Shown one piece after another: positions 6,680-11,831 of a stretch of 11,831 bases of DNA. A program made the position numbers and the translations under genes. The stretch is from Clostridia bacterium (GTDB lineage Bacteria; Bacillota; Clostridia; Oscillospirales; CAG-272). Below the pieces are notes generated by a model, which worked only from the letters and a program-made list of their open reading frames with translations, was not told where the DNA came from and did no database searches. How positions within the stretch are numbered: the first letter of the stretch is position 1; each line of letters opens with the position of its first letter. The stretch lies in the NCBI GenBank assembly GCA_017382615.1, contig JAFNZX010000161.1, positions 1-11,831 on the forward strand, given 5' to 3'.

Positions 6680-8299
6680 ATGAAAAGAAGATTGACATTG
6701 ATATTGATCAGCCTTTTGCTGATTGGCTCGTTTGCGGCATGTGATATGGAGTTCGGCGGGCTTGTGGGCGAGCTGCTTGGCAGCGGGGAAGCACCCGAGG
6801 TCGACGTTGATAACGGGATATTGGCGCCGCCTGTGCAAGTAGAGCCCGAAACCGTATGGAACGAAGAAACCCTATTCCCCGAAACGGAAGTTTTGGAAAC
6901 GTGGCCGATCGACACCGAGCCCCCGCAGACGTGGGATGAAATGACCTCGGAGATTGCGACCGGTGGTTCTGTGATTGAAGATCTGCCCGGCGACCTGTAT
7001 GCGGGAGAGCGTGTGACGGTGCTGGGATACAAGCGGATTGACCTTGGCTTGCCCGAGGTGAACTATGCGGACGTGGTCACGCAGGCGACCTTGGAGCGCA
7101 ATCTGATGATGTATCAGGTTTACGGGATCGAGCTTGAGCCGCTGTTTGCAGAAGATGCTGTAAAGCTTACGGATCTTGTCAAGCGAGACGTGCAGTCGGG
7201 CGAGGGTGAATTTGATATCGTCTATGCGCAAATGGCAAGAGCCGCTACGGATCTTGCCACGAACGGATATCTGGAAAATATGCATGATCTGCCTTACGTC
7301 AGCTTGTCTGCGGAATGGTGGGATCCCTTCTGTGACGAGGCGTACGGAATGGGCGGCAATTTGCCTATGGCAAGCGGCGCCGTCACGCCCGACGCGCTGC
7401 TGCAGACTTCGCTGATCGTTTACAATCCCGCGCTTACAACGGGCTTGGAAAATCTGCCTCACTTTGTACGCAAGGGACATTGGAATATTCATGCTTTGCT
7501 GGAGGCGGCGCGCTATGTAACTTCGGATCTCAACGGTGATGGCGTGATCTCTGCAGAAGTTGACAGACTTGGCTTTGCGGGCACGACCTTTGAAACCGAC
7601 CAGGCGTTTGCCGCAGCGGCCAATGCCGTGATCATTGGTAAGGATGCAGACAATCTGCCCGTGTATGCCGATCAGAACGTGGAGCTAATCAACGAGGTAT
7701 ATGCAACGGTATATAGCTTGTGCATTGGCGAGCCTTCGCTGTACGTCAGTATGTCGGATTACATTGCGTCGCCCGATCTTGCCGAAATGCCCGCGCAGGC
7801 GTTTGCGGAGGGTAGAGTGCTGTTTTACGGCACGACGCTGCAAGGCGCGATCGAGCTGATGGGAACGGGAGCATCCATGGGAATTTTGCCGTATCCCAAG
7901 TACAGCTCGGAGGAGGCTGACTACCGCTCTCCCGTGCTTAGTACCGCGTCGGTTGTGATGGTGCCGCAGTCTGCGCGCAATCTGAAGCTGACGGGATATA
8001 CGCTGGAGGCTATGGCGAGAGCGTCGTATGATTTGTACGGTGCGGCAATCGAAGAGGCGATGCTTCGCGGGCTGACGGATGCGGACAGCGCGGAAATGCT
8101 GGAGCTGATCCAGTGCACCAGAACCGTGGACTTCGGTTCGGTGTATTTCAGCCTCAATGCTTCGAACAGCACGGCGGTGAACCTCTTCCAAAATGGTTTG
8201 AGTCAAAAGCACACCGGCGTGAACTCTGCTATCAAGCAAACTGAGCGTGCGCTGATCAAAGCCTTGGATAAGCTGATCGATCAATTCAGTCACGGATAA
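6680..8299 (+). CDS. Extracellular solute-binding lipoprotein (SBP2)
   Basis: This 539-residue lipoprotein has the lipobox FAAC with Cys21, preceded by a basic start and hydrophobic core. The mature protein opens with CDMEFGGLVGELLG, shared exactly with SBP3, then a Glu/Thr/Trp/Pro-rich linker (about residues 35-105) in which 'ETW'-like units recur, then the binding domain from about 108 (LYAGERVTVLGYK). The domain aligns with SBP1 and SBP3 at VYGIELEPL, GEGEFDIVYAQM, EWWDPFCDE, MASGAVTPDAL, DLNGDG (283-288), VDFGSVYFS and KALDKLI. The calcium-type loop is altered: an expected final acidic residue is shifted. Gly codons include GGA and GGG, unlike SBP1. GGGAGG (6666-6671) supports the ATG. 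It is transcribed with SBP3, whose start lies 14 nt after the stop codon. No permease gene is adjacent and the ligand is unknown. Confidence 0.9.
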   Translation: MKRRLTLILISLLLIGSFAACDMEFGGLVGELLGSGEAPEVDVDNGILAPPVQVEPETVWNEETLFPETEVLETWPIDTEPPQTWDEMTSEIATGGSVIEDLPGDLYAGERVTVLGYKRIDLGLPEVNYADVVTQATLERNLMMYQVYGIELEPLFAEDAVKLTDLVKRDVQSGEGEFDIVYAQMARAATDLATNGYLENMHDLPYVSLSAEWWDPFCDEAYGMGGNLPMASGAVTPDALLQTSLIVYNPALTTGLENLPHFVRKGHWNIHALLEAARYVTSDLNGDGVISAEVDRLGFAGTTFETDQAFAAAANAVIIGKDADNLPVYADQNVELINEVYATVYSLCIGEPSLYVSMSDYIASPDLAEMPAQAFAEGRVLFYGTTLQGAIELMGTGASMGILPYPKYSSEEADYRSPVLSTASVVMVPQSARNLKLTGYTLEAMARASYDLYGAAIEEAMLRGLTDADSAEMLELIQCTRTVDFGSVYFSLNASNSTAVNLFQNGLSQKHTGVNSAIKQTERALIKALDKLIDQFSHG

Positions 8300-8300
8300 T

Positions 8301-8306
8301 GGGGAG
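8301..8306 (+). promoter_or_regulatory. Ribosome binding site that fixes the SBP3 start
   Basis: GGGGAG lies directly after the SBP2 stop codon and 7 nt before the ATG at 8314. The in-frame ATG at 8299, which overlaps that stop codon, has no such site upstream and would put the ribosome binding site inside the coding region. Confidence 0.8.
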
Positions 8307-8313
8307 ATTGAAC

Positions 8314-9840
8314 ATGAAAAAGAGAATTGCAATCGCGCTGGTGTGCGTTGTCTTGCTTTGCGCACTTGCTGCATGCGATATGGAATTTGGCGGGCTTGTG
8401 GGTGAGCTGCTTGGAGAGGGTGTAGGAAACTACGTTCCCGGTGACGAGTTGCTTCCAAAGACGACTGTGGAAGAAACGTGGATAGAGGAAACGTGGACGG
8501 CTCTTGATACATTTGAGGATATCGGAGGGGGCTCTGCGAATATTCCGACCGATATCTACGCCGGGCAGCGTTTGGTTTTGCTGGGCTGCAGGGCAGACGA
8601 CCTCGGCTTTGACGACCCGCAGGGAGATGCGGTGGACTATATGAGCTACGATCGCAACAAGTCTGTACAGCAGACGTACGGTATTGAGATTGAACCTTTG
8701 CTGGTGGATGCGGATGCGCTGGGAGATCTGGTGCAGAACGACGCTATGAGCGGACAGGGAGAATATGACGTGGTCATGGGTGTGATCGCCGATCCCGGTG
8801 CTGAGCTTGCGCAAAGGGGGATGCTGCTCAATCTCTATGATATGCCTTATCTGGACGTTAAGAATTCTTATTGGGATGCGGGCAATCATGAAGGCTTGGC
8901 AATCGGCAGCTTTTTGCCCATGGCAACGGGCGACGTCGTGCCGACGTCTGATCTGTACACCTCGGTGATTTTGTTTAATGCAGCGATCGCGGATGAAATA
9001 GGCGTTGATTTGTACGATTACGTGCAGACCGGTGGCTGGACGGTAATCAAAATGCACGCGATTTCGCAGATCGCGTACTGCGATCTCAACGGGGATGCCT
9101 TGAGCGACCCTGACGACGACCGCCTTGGGTTGATTACGACGCACGAATATGCAAATTCCTTTGCCGTTTCAACGGATGTGATGCTGATCGGCAAGAATGA
9201 AGCCAACGTTCCCGTTCTGAATACTCAAATGGGCGATGATGAAGTAAATCGCGTGCTGGTCGCATATGATTTTCTCTGGGAGCTGCTGTTCGATCAGGCA
9301 AGCGTGTACGGCTCTGCTGTAAGGGGTGTCAATGCTACGGATGCACAAAACGTTTTTGAGAGAGGCACCGTGCTGTTCTACGGCACCAACGTTCGTGAAA
9401 TGATGCTGCTGCAAGGGGATAGCGTTCCGTATGGAATTTTGCCTTTCCCCAAGCTGGATGAGGCGCAGGAGTCGTATCAATCCTACGTAAATTGCTCCTC
9501 GACCGCAGTGATGGTGCCCGTCAGCGTCAAGGATATGAGCTTGGTGGGCTATGGGCTGGAGGCAATGGCATCTGTGTCCTATGGGATGTTTGAAGGCGCG
9601 GTTGGAATGCGTTATTGCAGGAGCGAGCAGGATGCACAAATGCTGAAGCTGGTTCTGGACAGCAAGACCTTGGATTTCGGCAGCAACTATTTCTATGCAA
9701 GCATTGGAAATACTGTGCAGTACGTGACCACTGCCTTGGATATGCAAAATGCAGATTTGGCACCTATGATCTCCAAGAATGAAAAGAGCATGAATAAGGC
9801 TTTGAAGAAGCTGCTGGATGCCTATCAGGGATGGTATTAA
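8314..9840 (+). CDS. Extracellular solute-binding lipoprotein (SBP3)
   Basis: This 508-residue lipoprotein is read from the ATG at 8314, chosen for its ribosome binding site and because it gives a normal signal MKKRIAIALV; the in-frame ATG at 8299 would add five residues. The lipobox is LAAC with Cys21, and the mature protein begins CDMEFGGLVGELLG as in SBP2. A short linker with EETW units (about 47-60) leads to the binding domain from about residue 83 (IYAGQRLVLLG). Shared family segments include TYGIEIEPLL, GQGEYDVVMG, MATGDVVPTSD, DLNGDA (257-262), LDFGSNYFY and KALKKLLDAYQ. The calcium-type loop has Ala in place of the usual Gly at position six. It is the last gene of the SBP2-SBP3 transcript, ended by the terminator at 9860. 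Paralogy to SBP2 is evident; the ligand is unknown. Confidence 0.9.
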   Translation: MKKRIAIALVCVVLLCALAACDMEFGGLVGELLGEGVGNYVPGDELLPKTTVEETWIEETWTALDTFEDIGGGSANIPTDIYAGQRLVLLGCRADDLGFDDPQGDAVDYMSYDRNKSVQQTYGIEIEPLLVDADALGDLVQNDAMSGQGEYDVVMGVIADPGAELAQRGMLLNLYDMPYLDVKNSYWDAGNHEGLAIGSFLPMATGDVVPTSDLYTSVILFNAAIADEIGVDLYDYVQTGGWTVIKMHAISQIAYCDLNGDALSDPDDDRLGLITTHEYANSFAVSTDVMLIGKNEANVPVLNTQMGDDEVNRVLVAYDFLWELLFDQASVYGSAVRGVNATDAQNVFERGTVLFYGTNVREMMLLQGDSVPYGILPFPKLDEAQESYQSYVNCSSTAVMVPVSVKDMSLVGYGLEAMASVSYGMFEGAVGMRYCRSEQDAQMLKLVLDSKTLDFGSNYFYASIGNTVQYVTTALDMQNADLAPMISKNEKSMNKALKKLLDAYQGWY

Positions 9841-9859
9841 TGCTTGAATTATGAATTGC

Positions 9860-9892
9860 GGTCTACCTGTTTGACAGGTAGACCCCTTTTTT
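9860..9892 (+). terminator. Strong intrinsic terminator after SBP3
   Basis: GGTCTACCTGT (9860-9870) pairs perfectly with ACAGGTAGACC (9874-9884) around a TTG loop, followed by CC and six T (9887-9892). It ends the SBP2-SBP3 transcript 20 nt after the stop codon. Confidence 0.95.
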
Positions 9893-9902
9893 ATGCAGTT
9901 TA

Positions 9903-9918
9903 TGTGACAAATATCACA
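9903..9918. promoter_or_regulatory. Perfect CRP/FNR-family operator palindrome
   Basis: TGTGACAAATATCACA has the exact TGTGA-N6-TCACA form recognised by CRP/FNR-superfamily regulators (E. coli CRP, B. subtilis Fnr, ArcR-type proteins). Its centre is about 90 nt before the expected start of CotH-gene transcription near 10001, a spacing typical of upstream (class I) activation. Which regulator uses it, and whether it does, cannot be told from the window. Confidence 0.6.
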
Positions 9919-9929
9919 TTCTGTGCATT

Positions 9930-9958
9930 GTGCGGCAGAATTTACAATTTCTGCACAC
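9930..9958. repeat. Imperfect inverted repeat between the CRP-like site and the promoter
   Basis: GCAGAA (9935-9940) and TTCTGC (9949-9954) are perfect inverted copies 8 nt apart. Flanking GTG and CAC extend the symmetry after a small offset. It lies just upstream of the -35 box at 9966 and may be a second operator, or chance. Confidence 0.35.
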
Positions 9959-9965
9959 TAAGCTC

Positions 9966-9994
9966 TTTACAATTATACAAATATATGATATAAT
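9966..9994 (+). promoter_or_regulatory. Sigma-A promoter of the CotH-domain gene
   Basis: TTTACA (9966-9971), 17 nt, TATAAT (9989-9994, perfect), with TGA before the -10 box as an extended -10. Transcription should begin near 10001, giving a leader of about 57 nt before the ATG at 10058. Confidence 0.9.
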
Positions 9995-10057
9995 GAATGA
10001 CCAACCAACATGATGATGACTTTTTTGATATAGATTCATTTTACAAGGAGAATATCC

Positions 10058-11831
10058 ATGACACACAGAATATCCCTCAAAGCTGCATTTTCGCTGCTTT
10101 TGGCATTGATCTTATTGGTGGGCGCGTTTGCCGCCTGCCAACCGAATACACTGCCTGACGGTACGACTACAGAGGATGGTACACGTGATCCCGCACAATC
10201 CACACAGCCGGGTGAGGTTGTAACACAGCCGAACGAGGAGCAGACGACGGGCGACGAGATCCTGCAACCGGACGATCCCCAGTACGAGATTGCCAAGCAG
10301 TTCAAGAACGTACTTATCAGTGCGGTCTACGGCACGGGACAGAACAAGGATGCCGCCGTAGGACACGGCTTTATTCAGCTTTATAATACGGGTACAGAGA
10401 GCGCACCCCTGGCAGGTGCTGCACTGTATTACCGCGAGGATACGGGGGACGATTACAGACAGCTTGTCTTCCCCGCAGATGCGAGCATTGCCCCCGGTGG
10501 CTATTATCTGATCCGCATGCAGGCTGCGCGTGAGAAAAACGGTGAGGCTTATGACGAATCGTTCGCAGTGCTTGCCATTGAGTCCTATGACGTTGAATGG
10601 GCGATCATTCTGGATAACAAGGATATACAGCTCTCACTTGCTCCTGCAGGGCAGGATATCAGCAAGGATACGCTTGTGGAAAGCATTGACGGCACCGTGT
10701 CGTATTTCGTTGCGGCAGAGCTTGGCTATGACAGCCACTATGCCGTAGATAATATGTCCAAGAGTAAGGTTGCGGTGCGCACGGCACTGCAGCATTACAG
10801 CGGCTTCCACAAGGTCAATCTCAATGAATCCACCACCGCACAGTTGCAGAAGGTCTGCCCAAAGAGCAGTCAGGGCAAAAATACCGTAGTCGGTTCTCGC
10901 GTTAACGAGGTGCTGTTTTCGGCAGATGCAGGCGTTTACCCGCAGGGCTTTTGGCTGAAGCTGAGTGCCAAGGAGGGGTATAAGATCTATTATACCACCG
11001 ATGGTTCTGATCCCACCGTTCACGGCACGGAGTATACCTCCTCCATTCCGCTTGCGGATTCCTCTGCGGTAGCCCCCGGTCCAACCATCCAAGGCGCGGC
11101 GGCGCACGGATTTGGGGCAAAAAGTAAGGAACTGCCGGGCGGCTACGTCATCAAGGCGTACGCGACAAACGGCACAGAGACCACGGACGTCTTTACAAAT
11201 ACCTACTTTATTTCCAAGACCTTTTATGAATACGGTGCGAGCCTGATGTCCTTGTCTATGGACAAGAGTCTGATCTACGGTAGTCAGGGCTTCTACACGC
11301 ATTATAACCAAAGAGATAAGCAAGGAAATCCCATTCCCAATCAGCGTCAGACCGGTATGCTGGAGGTGTTCTCGTCCGACGGTGTGCGTCACGGCTCCTC
11401 TTACGTGGAGCTTGCCATCAGCGGTCACGGCTCGTCAGGCTGGCCGATGAAGTCTATGCGCGTGTATTACAAGAGCGCGAACAACACGGCTGTCGGTACG
11501 GACGGAGATCTCAATTACGATTTGTTTGAAGGGTATGCACGCGATGATCAAGGCCACGCCATTACCGATTTCTCGCGTCTGCTGCTCCGTAATTCGGGCA
11601 ACGACTGCATGGATTCCTTTATCCGTGATGCGTATATGCAGCGCGTTTCCAGAGAGCTGGATGTGTACACCATGGCGTATGCGCCCGTGCTGCTGTTTAT
11701 CAACGGTGAGTTCTGGGGCGTTTACAATGCGCGTGAGCGTTACAGCCCCGAGTACGTGGAGTCACATACGGGTGCGAATAAGGATGAAGTCGCTATCATT
11801 GAGAGCGACTACGACGCGCTGGTGCTGGACC
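10058..11831 (+). CDS. CotH kinase-like lipoprotein with lamin-tail and chitobiase-C-like domains (3' end outside window)
   Basis: The frame is open from the ATG at 10058, 7 nt after AAGGAG (10045-10050), to the window end, giving 591 residues with no stop. A lipobox FAAC places Cys27 as the lipid anchor, followed by a Thr/Glu/Pro/Gln-rich linker to about residue 75. Next come a lamin-tail-like beta domain (about 84-215; HGFIQLYNTG, SIAPGGYYLI), a chitobiase/hexosaminidase C-terminal-like module (about 283-370; YYTTDGSDPT at 311-320), and a CotH domain from about 390. CotH hallmarks are ISGHGSSGWPMKS (454-466), LLRNSGNDCMDSFIRD (from about 509) and NGEFWGVYNARERY (549-562). CotH proteins are atypical protein kinases, first known from Bacillus spore coat; the catalytic aspartates should lie beyond the window, so activity cannot be judged. 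The lipid anchor and sugar-binding-like modules suggest a cell-surface rather than spore role. It has its own promoter and a CRP-like site. Confidence 0.9.
   Translation, partial: MTHRISLKAAFSLLLALILLVGAFAACQPNTLPDGTTTEDGTRDPAQSTQPGEVVTQPNEEQTTGDEILQPDDPQYEIAKQFKNVLISAVYGTGQNKDAAVGHGFIQLYNTGTESAPLAGAALYYREDTGDDYRQLVFPADASIAPGGYYLIRMQAAREKNGEAYDESFAVLAIESYDVEWAIILDNKDIQLSLAPAGQDISKDTLVESIDGTVSYFVAAELGYDSHYAVDNMSKSKVAVRTALQHYSGFHKVNLNESTTAQLQKVCPKSSQGKNTVVGSRVNEVLFSADAGVYPQGFWLKLSAKEGYKIYYTTDGSDPTVHGTEYTSSIPLADSSAVAPGPTIQGAAAHGFGAKSKELPGGYVIKAYATNGTETTDVFTNTYFISKTFYEYGASLMSLSMDKSLIYGSQGFYTHYNQRDKQGNPIPNQRQTGMLEVFSSDGVRHGSSYVELAISGHGSSGWPMKSMRVYYKSANNTAVGTDGDLNYDLFEGYARDDQGHAITDFSRLLLRNSGNDCMDSFIRDAYMQRVSRELDVYTMAYAPVLLFINGEFWGVYNARERYSPEYVESHTGANKDEVAIIESDYDALVLD

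Noticed and set aside
8299..8313. ATG at 8299 as the start of SBP3
   Set aside because: It has no upstream ribosome binding site; GGGGAG at 8301-8306 points to the ATG at 8314, which also gives a standard lipoprotein signal.
8290..9144. A 284-codon minus-strand open frame across the SBP2-SBP3 junction
   Set aside because: It spans two well-supported lipoprotein genes and their ribosome binding site, and its product shows no family features.
10010..10033. Seven-codon leader frame (MMMTFLI) before the CotH gene
   Set aside because: No ribosome binding site and no attenuator-type hairpin follows it.
10058..11831. Spore coat role for the CotH-domain protein
   Set aside because: The lipoprotein signal and lamin-tail and chitobiase-C-like modules fit a cell-surface protein, and no sporulation gene or sporulation promoter is seen nearby.
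1..11831. CRISPR arrays, tRNA or rRNA genes, transposases, riboswitches
   Set aside because: I looked for regular repeats with spacers, cloverleaf signatures, transposase motifs and conserved aptamer elements in the gaps and found none that could be supported.

Overview
The window looks like a chromosomal segment of an anaerobic, gut-type Clostridia (Oscillospiraceae or Christensenellales-like). This is inferred from Gram-positive style Shine-Dalgarno sites and sigma-A promoters, the yqeK-rsfS gene order, lipobox-bearing lipoproteins in place of periplasmic proteins, roughly even base composition and CotH/solute-binding protein content. No rRNA or other marker gene allows a firmer placement. 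Every supported gene is on the + strand.

Layout. (1) 1-621 is housekeeping: the 3' end of a yqeK-type HD phosphohydrolase gene, then rsfS (ribosomal silencing factor). (2) 622-935 is a gene-free gap with a weak hairpin and a GC-rich, REP/MITE-like inverted repeat (775-890). It marks the border between conserved and accessory DNA. (3) 936-4061 holds two paralogous genes, 24 nt apart, for secreted proteins with a C-terminal membrane anchor; I do not recognise the family. A 23-codon open frame with a good ribosome binding site overlaps the end of the second. (4) 4110-5639: a consensus promoter drives a family-1-type extracellular solute-binding lipoprotein (SBP1) with strongly selected codon use. 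(5) 5706-6527 encodes a cytoplasmic calcineurin-like metallophosphoesterase, separated from SBP1 by a hairpin with a weak T-tract. (6) 6618-9840: a promoter nearly identical in its core to the SBP1 promoter drives two further solute-binding lipoproteins (SBP2, SBP3), followed by a strong terminator. (7) 9903-11831: a perfect CRP/FNR-type palindrome and a consensus promoter precede a lipoprotein with lamin-tail, chitobiase-C-like and CotH kinase-like domains, cut by the window end.

How the genes fit together. Six of the nine substantial genes encode exported, surface-anchored proteins: two membrane-anchored ectodomains, three solute-binding lipoproteins and one CotH lipoprotein. No ABC permease or ATPase gene is present, so the binding proteins are orphans here. 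The best reading is a surface-protein island built by repeated local duplication, with separately regulated units. Points most worth following up are the unrecognised ectodomain pair, the invariant 14-residue mature N-terminus shared by SBP2 and SBP3, and the CRP-like operator ahead of the CotH gene.
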